The notes under the pieces were generated by a model. It made no database searches and was not told the DNA's origin. It worked only from the letters and a program-made list of their open reading frames with translations. The position numbers and the translations under genes are program-made. A stretch of DNA of 9,815 nt from Holophagaceae bacterium (GTDB lineage Bacteria > Acidobacteriota > Holophagae > Holophagales > Holophagaceae): the NCBI GenBank assembly GCA_003158505.1, contig PMJK01000007.1, positions 3,773 through 13,587 on the forward strand, in the 5' to 3' direction. Of this stretch, positions 1 to 6,375 are shown one piece after another; the stretch's first letter is position 1; every line of letters starts with the position of its first letter.

Positions 1-1119
1 GAGATCCGCACGCCCATGAACGGTGTGCTCGGCTCACTCCAGTTGCTTCAGGATGTCCCCATGAACCCGGCGCAGCAGGATCTGGTGGCCACGGCCTACG
101 GCTCTGCCAGCTCCCTGCTCCACCTGCTGGATGACATCCTTGATTTCTCAAAAATCGAGGCTGGCCGGCTCGACCTCCAGCAGATCCCGTTCAGAATGGC
201 CGAGGTGATCAGCGGCCTTGAGCAGGCCTCGGTCGCCCGGCCGAACAAGCCCGGCCTCACCTTCGAAACCGTGGTCGATCCCCGGCTCAATGCCGGGCTG
301 ACGGGCGATCCGGCCCGCATCCGGCAAATCCTCAACAACCTCCTGTCGAACGCCATCAAGTTCACCGAGCGCGGACGGATCACCCTGTCCGCCATGGTGG
401 AGGACGAGATCGAAGGCGGCTTCCTGGTACGGCTCCAGGTGACCGACACGGGCATAGGTATCGCCGCCGCGGATCAGCCAAAGCTTTTCCAGAGCTTTTC
501 CCAGGCCGACACTTCCCTCACCCGCAAATACGGCGGCACTGGCCTGGGCCTCGCCATTGTCCTCCAGCTGGTGCGCCTCATGGGCGGCGCCTGCGGGCTG
601 GAAAGCACCCCTGGGCAAGGTTCCCGCGTCTGGTGCGACATCCCCTTCCTCTTCTCATCGGGGACCAGGGAAAGCGCGGAGGAGAAGCCAAGGAGTCCGG
701 TCCCGCGGACCCTGACCGGCCATGTGTTGTTGGTCGAGGACAATCGGGTGAACCAGAAAATCGCCGTGAGCATGTTGAAGAGCCTGGGACTCTCGGTGAC
801 CGTGGGCAACAACGGCCGGGAGGCCCTGGATTTGCTGGCTCAGCAGCGATTCGCCGGGGTGCTCATGGACTGCCAAATGCCCCTGCTGGATGGCTACGCG
901 GCCACCTCCACCTGGCGGGAGCAGGAGGCGCTAGAGCATCGGCCCCGCACTCCGGTGATCGCCATGACAGCGCATGCCATGAAGGGGGACCGCGAAAAGT
1001 GCCTGGCCGCCGGCATGGACGATTACCTGGCCAAGCCGGTCACCAAGGAAGCCTTGGCCGCCATGCTCCACACTTGGCTGCCTGCCGGGCAGCCCGGCCC
1101 TTCCCAGCGGGAAGTTTAG
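1..1119 (+). CDS. Hybrid sensor histidine kinase, C-terminal part (partial at 5' end)
   Basis: This is the C-terminal 372 residues of a two-component hybrid kinase; the sensor part lies upstream of the window. The first in-frame residues are EIRTPMNGVLG, the end of an HisKA H-box, so the phosphorylated His should be encoded just before base 1. The HATPase_c domain follows: N-box with NNLLSNAIKF from about residue 112 of the visible part, G1 box DTGIGI at 149, F-box FQSFSQAD, and G2 box GGTGLGL at 178. A linker of about 25 residues leads to a receiver domain (about 240-362) with acidic pair E246/D247, phospho-acceptor D290 in MDCQMP, T323 and K345 in AKP. All key residues are present, so it should autophosphorylate and pass phosphate to its own receiver. 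No HPt or output domain follows, so a separate HPt protein or regulator is expected. The signal sensed cannot be read here. The stop is 117 bases before rpsA, same strand. Confidence 0.95.
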   Translation, partial: EIRTPMNGVLGSLQLLQDVPMNPAQQDLVATAYGSASSLLHLLDDILDFSKIEAGRLDLQQIPFRMAEVISGLEQASVARPNKPGLTFETVVDPRLNAGLTGDPARIRQILNNLLSNAIKFTERGRITLSAMVEDEIEGGFLVRLQVTDTGIGIAAADQPKLFQSFSQADTSLTRKYGGTGLGLAIVLQLVRLMGGACGLESTPGQGSRVWCDIPFLFSSGTRESAEEKPRSPVPRTLTGHVLLVEDNRVNQKIAVSMLKSLGLSVTVGNNGREALDLLAQQRFAGVLMDCQMPLLDGYAATSTWREQEALEHRPRTPVIAMTAHAMKGDREKCLAAGMDDYLAKPVTKEALAAMLHTWLPAGQPGPSQREV

Positions 1120-1236
1120 CCTTTCTTATAGCCGCCCCCCCGTTTCCTCGGTAATCTGTCCGTTCTGCCGGACTTCGCGTGCCGGGATTCCAGCGCACCA
1201 CCAGAGCGTGGGCGCAACCAAACGAGGTGGACTTAC

Positions 1237-2997
1237 ATGTCCAAGTTAGAATCAATCATCAAAGGCCTAGGCTCCAAGCAGATGGGCCGCATCACCGTAC
1301 TCGATTCGGGGTATGTCGAGGACGACAGCGCGGAAGGCCAGGAATTCATGGCCGCCCTGCAGGGCGAGACCCGAGGCCTCCGCGAGGAGGAAGTCGTCCG
1401 TGGCGTTGTCGTGGAGATCCGCGGCAAGGACGTCATCATCGACATCGGCTACAAGGGGTCGGGCACCGTCATCCTGGATGAGTTCAACAATCCCGATGGC
1501 ACCCAGGGCGTCCAGGTGGGCGACGTGGTGGAAGTGCTGCTTGAAATGCTCGAGGACGCCAACGGCAACGTGCGCCTCAGCCGCGAGCGCGCCGAGAAGA
1601 TGAAGATCTGGGACGAGGTCGAGAAGGCCTTCCGCTCCAACATGACCGTGCACGGCACCGTACTCGAGAAGGTCAAGGGCGGCCTGGCCGTGGACATCGG
1701 CATCCGCGCCTTCCTGCCCGGCAGCCAGGTGGACATGAAGCCCGTCCGCAACCTGGATCCCTACCTCGGCAAATCCTTCGACATGAAGGTGATCAAGGTC
1801 AACCGCCGCCGGGGCAACATCGTCCTGTCCCGCAAGCTGTTCCTCGAGACCATCAACGCGAGCCTGAAGGAAGAGACCCTGGCGGGCCTCGAAGAAGGCA
1901 AGCTGGTCGAGGGCGCCATCAAGAACATCACCGAGTACGGCGCTTTCGTCGACCTCGGCGGTGTGGACGGCCTGCTGCACATCACCGACATGTCCTGGGG
2001 CCGGCTCAACCACCCCAGCGAGATGTTCCAGGTGGGCGACAAGGTCGAAGTGGCCGTGCTCAAGTACGACAAGGACACCGAGCGGGTCTCCCTCGGCTAC
2101 AAGCAGAAGTTCCCCGATCCCTGGCTTTCCGTCGAGGAGCGCTACCCCATCCAGGCCACGGTCAAGGGCAAGGTCGTCTCCATCACTGATTACGGCGCAT
2201 TCGTGGAGCTGGAGCCCGGCATCGAAGGCCTGGTCCACGTCTCCGAAATGAGCTGGACGAAGAAGGTCAAGTCCGCCAAGGGCATGGTCAACCTGGGCGA
2301 CCAGGTGGAAGCCATCATCCTGCAGGTGGATTCCGAGAACCGCCGCATCAGCCTCGGCATGAAACAGATCACCCCCAACCCCTGGATGGCCATCGCCGAG
2401 AAGTACCAGCCCGGCATGATCGTCACGGGCACTGTGCGCAACATCACGGAGTTCGGCGCCTTCGTCGAGCTGGAAGAGGGCATCGACGGCCTGATCCATG
2501 TGTCCGACTTCAGCTGGACCAAGAAGATCAAGCACCCCGGCGAGATCGTGAAGAAGGGCGACGAAGTCACTGCCAAGGTTCTCAACCTGGACCCCCTGGC
2601 CCAGCGCATGAGCCTCGGCGTGAAGCAGATGGAGCCCAATGTCTGGGAGATCTTCTTCGAGAACCACAACGTGGGCACGGTCATCACCGGCAAGATCGCC
2701 CGCCTGACCGACTTCGGCGCCTTTGTCGACCTCGGCGACGGCATCGAGGGCCTGGTGCACGTCTCCGAGCTGAGCCGCAAGCGGGTGGAGGACATCCAGA
2801 AGGAGTTCGCCGCCGGCCAGGAGCTCACCATGAAGATCGTGAAGCTGGACCCCACCGAGCGCCGCATCGGCCTCTCCGTCAAGCAGCTGGAACAGGACCA
2901 GGAGCGCGGGGACATGGACGCCGCCAAGGCCCGCCAGCCCGAGTTCAAAAAGGCCACCCTGGCCGATGCCTTCAACAAGGCCGAACGCGAGGAATAG
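1237..2997 (+). CDS. rpsA: 30S ribosomal protein S1
   Basis: S1 binds the 30S subunit and helps load and unfold mRNA at initiation. The 586-residue product is near the usual length of six-domain S1 proteins (about 550-590). Six S1/OB-fold RNA-binding domains lie at roughly residues 51-117, 135-200, 220-290, 305-377, 392-464 and 479-550. Domains 3-6 carry the typical pattern of (Y/F)GAFV(D/E)L, then GL(I/L/V)H(V/I)(S/T), ending in (V/I/M)(S/G)L. Domains 1 and 2 are more divergent, as expected for the ribosome-binding half. A 50-residue N-terminal leader precedes domain 1, and a charged tail of about 35 residues ends KKATLADAFNKAEREE. The ATG is supported by GAGGTGG at 1224-1230, six bases upstream. 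Two hairpins follow the gene, and its last ~70 bases recur in degraded form at 3051-3124. No promoter could be placed with confidence in 1120-1236. Confidence 0.97.
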   Translation: MSKLESIIKGLGSKQMGRITVLDSGYVEDDSAEGQEFMAALQGETRGLREEEVVRGVVVEIRGKDVIIDIGYKGSGTVILDEFNNPDGTQGVQVGDVVEVLLEMLEDANGNVRLSRERAEKMKIWDEVEKAFRSNMTVHGTVLEKVKGGLAVDIGIRAFLPGSQVDMKPVRNLDPYLGKSFDMKVIKVNRRRGNIVLSRKLFLETINASLKEETLAGLEEGKLVEGAIKNITEYGAFVDLGGVDGLLHITDMSWGRLNHPSEMFQVGDKVEVAVLKYDKDTERVSLGYKQKFPDPWLSVEERYPIQATVKGKVVSITDYGAFVELEPGIEGLVHVSEMSWTKKVKSAKGMVNLGDQVEAIILQVDSENRRISLGMKQITPNPWMAIAEKYQPGMIVTGTVRNITEFGAFVELEEGIDGLIHVSDFSWTKKIKHPGEIVKKGDEVTAKVLNLDPLAQRMSLGVKQMEPNVWEIFFENHNVGTVITGKIARLTDFGAFVDLGDGIEGLVHVSELSRKRVEDIQKEFAAGQELTMKIVKLDPTERRIGLSVKQLEQDQERGDMDAAKARQPEFKKATLADAFNKAEREE

Positions 2998-3017
2998 TCC
3001 TTCAGAGTCCATTGATG

Positions 3018-3037
3018 AGGCCCCCGCGAGGGGGCTT
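3018..3037 (+). terminator. Terminator-like hairpin after rpsA, copy 1
   Basis: A GC-rich hairpin begins 21 bases after the rpsA stop. It has an 8-bp stem (one G-T pair) built on GCCCCC/GGGGGC with loop GCGA. The bases after the stem (CGTCGTT) are a poor U-tract, so this is a strong stem with a weak tail: plausibly the rpsA transcript terminator or 3' end protector, but not a textbook intrinsic terminator. It sits in a 24-base sequence (3017-3040) that occurs again without mismatch at 3147-3170. Confidence 0.65.
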
Positions 3038-3050
3038 CGTCGTTGCGGAA

Positions 3051-3124
3051 GAGGCCTGGCATCCCGAGCGGATGGGAAGAAGAAGGCAGGCTTTGCTGAT
3101 GCATTCAACCGGGCGGAATGGGAG
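3051..3124 (+). pseudogene. Remnant copy of the rpsA 3' coding end
   Basis: This fragment, between the two hairpins, resembles the codons for the last ~22 residues of S1 (residues 564-585) but has no start, has an 8-base insertion that changes frame, and lacks the equivalent stop. It is best read as non-functional duplicated coding sequence. An open frame does run through it (3077-3217 without a stop), but it has no credible start or ribosome-binding site. The alternative, that it is the tail of a second, lost S1-like gene, cannot be excluded from this window. Confidence 0.55.
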
Positions 3125-3147
3125 CAGCCCACTTCCACCCGCAGTCG

Positions 3148-3167
3148 AGGCCCCCGCGAGGGGGCTT
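3148..3167 (+). terminator. Terminator-like hairpin, copy 2
   Basis: The stem, the loop GCGA and the flanking bases are identical to copy 1, 130 bases upstream. The bases after the stem (CGTGGCG) differ and again form no U-tract. It lies about 30 bases before the candidate promoter of the pentapeptide gene, where it would insulate that gene from rpsA read-through. It could also belong to a dispersed genomic family of such hairpins. Confidence 0.55.
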
Positions 3168-3193
3168 CGTGGCGTAAAGTCGGGTATATCCTG

Positions 3194-3223
3194 TTGATGA
3201 TCACACCGTCCGGCGGCTAAACT
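3194..3223 (+). promoter_or_regulatory. Candidate sigma70-type promoter for the pentapeptide gene
   Basis: TTGATG (3194-3199) and TAAACT (3218-3223) each match four of six bases of the -35 and -10 consensus and are separated by 18 bases. The site follows the second hairpin and lies about 43 bases before the start codon, which is a sensible place. The match is moderate and no operator-like repeat is seen around it, so this is only a candidate. Confidence 0.4.
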
Positions 3224-3265
3224 CAGGACCAATCGAACGCTGCATAAAACCGCAAAGGAAGCTCC

Positions 3266-5608
3266 ATGAGCGAACTTACTCGGAAGGAAGTGGTCTTCAT
3301 CCTCAAGTCGGGGAAGAACTTCCAGCGCACGGACCTGAGTGGTCTCGACCTTCGGGGTTTTGATTTTTCCGGAGCCAACCTCTCCGAGGCCAACCTCGCA
3401 GGCGCCGTGCTCAACCAGACCAAACTCCGGGGCGCGGACCTTGCCGGTGCGGATTTGCGGCTGGCCAACCTGGACGAGGCCGACCTGGAAGGTGCCAATC
3501 TCAGCCGGGCCCGCCTGGCTGGAGCCAACCTCGCCGGGGCGAATCTCTCGAACGTGGACCTGACCTTCTTTGACATTCAGCAGTACGAACCTGCCACCGT
3601 GCCGAACCTTGCGGGCGCCAACCTCGCCGGGGCCAAGCTCAGCGGTGTCACCCTGACGGGACTCGACCTCAGCGGGAAGGACCTCCGTGGCGCCAACCTC
3701 AGCGGCGCCGATCTGAGGCAGACCGTGCTGGAGGGGGCCAATCTCCAGGGGGCCAACCTCGGGCAGGCCAACCTGGTGGGCGCCAACCTGGCCAAGGCCA
3801 ACCTGGCGGGCGCCAGCCTTCAAGGGGCTACCCTGGGCGGAGCGAACCTGAACCTGGCCAACCTGGGCGGCAGCAACCTCGCGGATGCCGATTTGCATTG
3901 GGCCAGCCTCACCGAGGCCAACCTGGAGGGCGCGGACCTGAGCCGTGCCAACCTCAAGGGCACGAACCTCAGCGGCGCCAACCTAGTGGGTGCGGATCTC
4001 AGGCATCTCGACATCCTGAAGTACGAAAAGGACGACGTGCCCAAGCTCAAGGGCGCAAACCTCAGCGGCGCCAACCTCCATGGCACGAACCTGCGAGCCA
4101 TCGACCTGGGCCGCACCAACCTCAGCCGGGCTGATCTCGCGGATGCCGTGCTCAAACAGGCCAATCTGGAAGGCGCCGACCTCCGCGAAGCGAACCTCCA
4201 GGGCGCCGATCTCAGCGGCTGCAACCTCAGCAGCGCGGTACTTGCCGGAGCCAATCTGGCCTCGGCCCAATTGAGCGGCGCGGTGCTCGGCAACACTGAC
4301 CTCCGCAGCGCGGATCTCACCGGCGCGCACCTCCAGGACATCAACCTGGGCGGGGCCAATCTCAGCAATGCCAATCTCACGGGGGCGATCCTTACCGGAG
4401 CCCAACTGGATGGGGCGGTCCTGGTGGGCACGCTCCTGGTCGGCGCCAATCTCAGCAACGTGGATCTCTCCCGCAAGAACATGAAGGGCGCGGACCTCTC
4501 GAAGGCGGATCTCACCGAGACCAACCTCGACGGTGCCAACCTGGCTGACGCTCTCTTCTCCGATGCCAAGCTGAACGAAACCCACCTTGGCGGCGCGAAC
4601 CTGCGGGGCGCGAAACTCAGTGGTGTTGATCTCCAGACGGCCAACCTTTGCGGTGCGGATCTTTCTGGCGCCGATCTCTCAGGGGCCGACCTCGCCGGCA
4701 GCATCCTCAGCGCCAACCTGCACGACGCCAATCTCTTCGCCGCCAACCTGCGGGGGGCCACCCTCGATCGTGCCGTGCTCACCGGTGCCAACCTCTCCGG
4801 CGTGGATCTAAGCGGTTTCTCCCTGGAAGGCATGGACCTGAACCACGCGACCCTAAACGGTGCGAACTTCGCGGGCGCCAAGCTCAAGGGCGCGATCCTA
4901 CGGGGCGCCCAGGGCTTTGGTGCCGATTTCAGCGGCACCGATCTGCGCAGCGCCGACCTGCGCAATTCCGATTTCAGCGGCTGCAATTTCTTCGCCTGCA
5001 ACCTCGAAGGGGCCAACCTTCGCGAAGCGAACCTCGCCTCCCTGCCTACGGAATCCCGCGGCGAGTACCGGACGAACCTCAGCAATGCCAACCTGAACCG
5101 AGCGAACCTGAGCGGCGCGAACCTCTATCAGGCCAACCTGAATGAGGCCAACCTCGTGAATGCCGACCTCAGCGGCGCCAGCCTGGTCTGGGCGGACCTG
5201 CGAGGCGTGGATCTTCGCCAGACCTCCCTGAAGGAGACGGACCTTCGACAGGCCAACCTCGATGGCGCCAATCTCTGCGGCGCCGACCTCCGGGACACCA
5301 TCCTGCAGGACGCCTACCTGGATGGCGCGAATCTCTCCGGCGCCAATCTTTCCGGCGTGAACCTCTCCGGCGCAGACCTTCGCCACACCAACCTCATCGA
5401 CGCCAGCCTCGAAGGCGCCGACCTCAGCGCCGCCAACCTGGATGGTGCGAACATGGTATGGGCCAACCTGAGCGGCGCGAACCTGGGCAAGGCCAACCTG
5501 TCCCGGGCGAAGCTCAGCGGCGCGAACCTGGGCGGCGCGGATCTGCGCGAAGCCAACCTGAATGATGCGAACCTCGACGCCACCAACCTCACGGGCGCGA
5601 AGCGATAG
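3266..5608 (+). CDS. Giant pentapeptide-repeat protein (780 residues, about 147 repeats)
   Basis: Almost the whole protein is the A(D/N)LXX pentapeptide repeat, which folds into a right-handed four-sided beta-solenoid. Residues 1-20 (MSELTRKEVVFILKSGKNFQ) look like a short helical cap; there is no signal peptide, membrane segment or catalytic domain. By hand count about 147 pentads run from L24 to L775, with breaks of register at 104-115, 250-261, 481-485 and an insertion at 591-604. At four pentads per turn this is about 37 turns, or some 17-18 nm. I count about 85 acidic and 59 basic residues. The protein ends abruptly (TGAKR) without a C-terminal cap. The start is supported by AAAGGAA at 3254-3260. 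Well-studied members (Qnr, MfpA) are near 200 residues and act as DNA mimics on gyrase; whether this protein does so is unknown. Most large members have no known role, and I assign none. Confidence 0.93.
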   Translation: MSELTRKEVVFILKSGKNFQRTDLSGLDLRGFDFSGANLSEANLAGAVLNQTKLRGADLAGADLRLANLDEADLEGANLSRARLAGANLAGANLSNVDLTFFDIQQYEPATVPNLAGANLAGAKLSGVTLTGLDLSGKDLRGANLSGADLRQTVLEGANLQGANLGQANLVGANLAKANLAGASLQGATLGGANLNLANLGGSNLADADLHWASLTEANLEGADLSRANLKGTNLSGANLVGADLRHLDILKYEKDDVPKLKGANLSGANLHGTNLRAIDLGRTNLSRADLADAVLKQANLEGADLREANLQGADLSGCNLSSAVLAGANLASAQLSGAVLGNTDLRSADLTGAHLQDINLGGANLSNANLTGAILTGAQLDGAVLVGTLLVGANLSNVDLSRKNMKGADLSKADLTETNLDGANLADALFSDAKLNETHLGGANLRGAKLSGVDLQTANLCGADLSGADLSGADLAGSILSANLHDANLFAANLRGATLDRAVLTGANLSGVDLSGFSLEGMDLNHATLNGANFAGAKLKGAILRGAQGFGADFSGTDLRSADLRNSDFSGCNFFACNLEGANLREANLASLPTESRGEYRTNLSNANLNRANLSGANLYQANLNEANLVNADLSGASLVWADLRGVDLRQTSLKETDLRQANLDGANLCGADLRDTILQDAYLDGANLSGANLSGVNLSGADLRHTNLIDASLEGADLSAANLDGANMVWANLSGANLGKANLSRAKLSGANLGGADLREANLNDANLDATNLTGAKR
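3575..3610 (+). other. Repeat break 1: loop with D-I-x-x-Y-E-x(3)-V-P-x-L
   Basis: Residues 104-115 replace two pentads with an 11-residue linker (I104 to L115), moving the repeat register by one. The linker carries Y-E and V-P, and its pattern is shared with the break at 4013-4048. It probably forms a loop protruding from one solenoid edge. Confidence 0.7.
4013..4048 (+). other. Repeat break 2: second copy of the same loop
   Basis: Residues 250-261 (I250 to L261) are again an 11-residue linker with Y-E, V-P and a following L-x-G-A-N-L. It lies exactly 146 residues after break 1. Sharing of both length and key residues suggests that the two come from an internal duplication or serve the same purpose. 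Confidence 0.7.
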
Positions 5609-5655
5609 GTCCATCGGCAACCTGCCCAGGGATTGATTTAAATTCGGCCCTAGGC

Positions 5656-6177
5656 TTAGCCCTGGCCCTTGCCCCGGTCGAATCCGCGACCCACAGACAT
5701 GAACTCCGGCACCGGACCGTGGGTGCCAGAACTTATCGTTCCGACAGGCGCGAAGCGCTCCGGCACCCGCTCGTCTTTGCGGGGCACGAAAGGCACGGGT
5801 TCCGCCTGCTTGCTGACCAGCTGCTGACAGGTACCGATCAGAGTCCCACCCTCGTCCACCATCAGAGAACCCATTTCCACCTGGCCCTCGACCCAACCTG
5901 TTTTGTGGATCTCAAGACGGTCCGACACCTTGAATATGCCCTCCACCCGCCCGGTCACCGAAAGGTGTTTGGAGTGGATGGTCCCCTTGACCACACCCGT
6001 CAGCGCGACCACCACTTGGCCCTCGCTCAGGATCGTACCTTCCACCACACCCTCCACGCGAAGGCCATTGGCGCCCGCATGTATTTCGCCCTGCCAATGT
6101 GTGCCTTCTCCCAGGATCGAGAAGGTGGAATCCACTGGAACGCGTGATGAACCGGTCAGTTTGCCGCGGTTGAACAT
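5656..6177 (-). CDS. Bactofilin (polymer-forming cytoskeletal protein)
   Basis: Bactofilins polymerise without nucleotide into filaments that scaffold cell-shape and envelope enzymes at the inner face of the membrane. The 173-residue product has a short N-terminal tail (MFNRGKLTGSSRVP), then a bactofilin core at about residues 18-120. The core shows the family's run of short beta strands broken by glycine turns, for example VEGVVEGTI, GVVKGTIHS, VTGRVEGIF and GWVEGQV. A proline- and charge-rich C-terminal tail (about 121-173) looks disordered. The length is normal for the family. The ATG is preceded by GGAGG (6182-6186 on the opposite strand), four bases away. No M23 peptidase or ParA gene, frequent bactofilin partners, is adjacent. 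The gene converges on the pentapeptide gene with 47 bases between stops and diverges from sbcD. Confidence 0.9.
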   Translation of the reverse strand: MFNRGKLTGSSRVPVDSTFSILGEGTHWQGEIHAGANGLRVEGVVEGTILSEGQVVVALTGVVKGTIHSKHLSVTGRVEGIFKVSDRLEIHKTGWVEGQVEMGSLMVDEGGTLIGTCQQLVSKQAEPVPFVPRKDERVPERFAPVGTISSGTHGPVPEFMSVGRGFDRGKGQG

Positions 6178-6375
6178 GAGGCCTCCGTATCAGGAATCAG
6201 CCTTCGGTACTCCCATGAGATTACACCGGGCCAGCCGGGGGCTGACTATCCCATCTCTTCGGTCTGAGTGAATCTGGAATTAGAGAAAGGCGCTACGCCA
6301 GTCGTCGGCCTGGAAGGAACCGCGCCGGGGATGCCATACTCCCAAACGATGCCCGACGGCTCCCTGCGGACCCCC
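6178..6375. other. Divergent intergenic region between bactofilin and sbcD
   Basis: About 198 bases separate the two start codons and must hold both promoters. I could not place a convincing -35/-10 pair on either strand. Part of it (6268-6375) is open in frame with sbcD, with possible starts GTG 6268, ATG 6331 and ATG 6349. The encoded extension is proline- and glycine-rich and unlike the SbcD family, so it is taken as non-coding. Confidence 0.5.

Larger units (their letters stand above)
2926..3170 (+). repeat. Degenerate tandem duplication of rpsA 3' end plus terminator (about 120 bp unit)
   Basis: Unit 1 spans about 2926-3040 and unit 2 about 3051-3170. By hand alignment, 2926-2943 matches 3051-3068 at 14 of 18 bases. 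After an 8-base insertion in unit 2, 2950-2991 matches 3083-3124 at 30 of 42 bases. After a 3-base shortening, 3017-3040 matches 3147-3170 at 24 of 24. In a shifted frame, unit 2 still reads KKAGFADAFNRAEWEQ against KKATLADAFNKAEREE at the S1 C-terminus. The stop codon is not preserved in unit 2. The consistent order and spacing argue for one duplication event rather than chance. Confidence 0.75.
3326..5590 (+). repeat. Tandem 15-base pentapeptide-coding repeat tract
   Basis: About 2.26 kb of coding DNA has a 15-base period, with cores such as GGCGCCAACCTC and GGCGCGGACCTC recurring on one strand. The units vary at most positions, so this is an old, diverged array rather than a recent expansion. 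The low complexity explains the long open frames on the opposite strand, which encode the same repetitive bases and are not treated as genes. Confidence 0.9.

Noticed and set aside
1158..1173. Small hairpin GTCCG-TTCTGC-CGGAC between the kinase and rpsA
   Set aside because: A 5-bp stem with a 6-base loop and no T-run is too weak to call a terminator or leader element in GC-rich DNA.
1267..3204. 645-codon open frame on the minus strand opposite rpsA
   Set aside because: It is the mirror of codon-biased GC-rich rpsA. The encoded His/Asp/Leu-rich low-complexity product resembles no family, and rpsA itself is unambiguous.
3820..5091. 423-codon and other long minus-strand open frames opposite the pentapeptide gene
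   Set aside because: They arise from the 15-base repeat read backwards, giving repetitive R-x-A-P products. The plus-strand frame has the clear fold signature and a ribosome-binding site.
3326..5590. Possible CRISPR-like or satellite array suggested by the regular 15-base repeats
   Set aside because: The units are codons of one long open frame with position-specific amino-acid constraints; there are no constant repeats with unique spacers.
3266..5608. Fluoroquinolone-resistance (Qnr-type) function for the pentapeptide protein
   Set aside because: It shares only the repeat fold. The length, the loop positions and the lack of a C-terminal dimerisation segment do not match Qnr or MfpA.
5646..5667. 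Imperfect inverted repeat at the convergent junction, overlapping the bactofilin stop
   Set aside because: The stem has mismatches and a tiny loop, and no clear T-run follows on either strand, so a shared bidirectional terminator is not supported.
4898..5896. Minus-strand open frame spanning the pentapeptide 3' end and the bactofilin 3' end
   Set aside because: It is out of frame with the bactofilin gene and crosses two well-supported genes; its sequence is repeat-derived.
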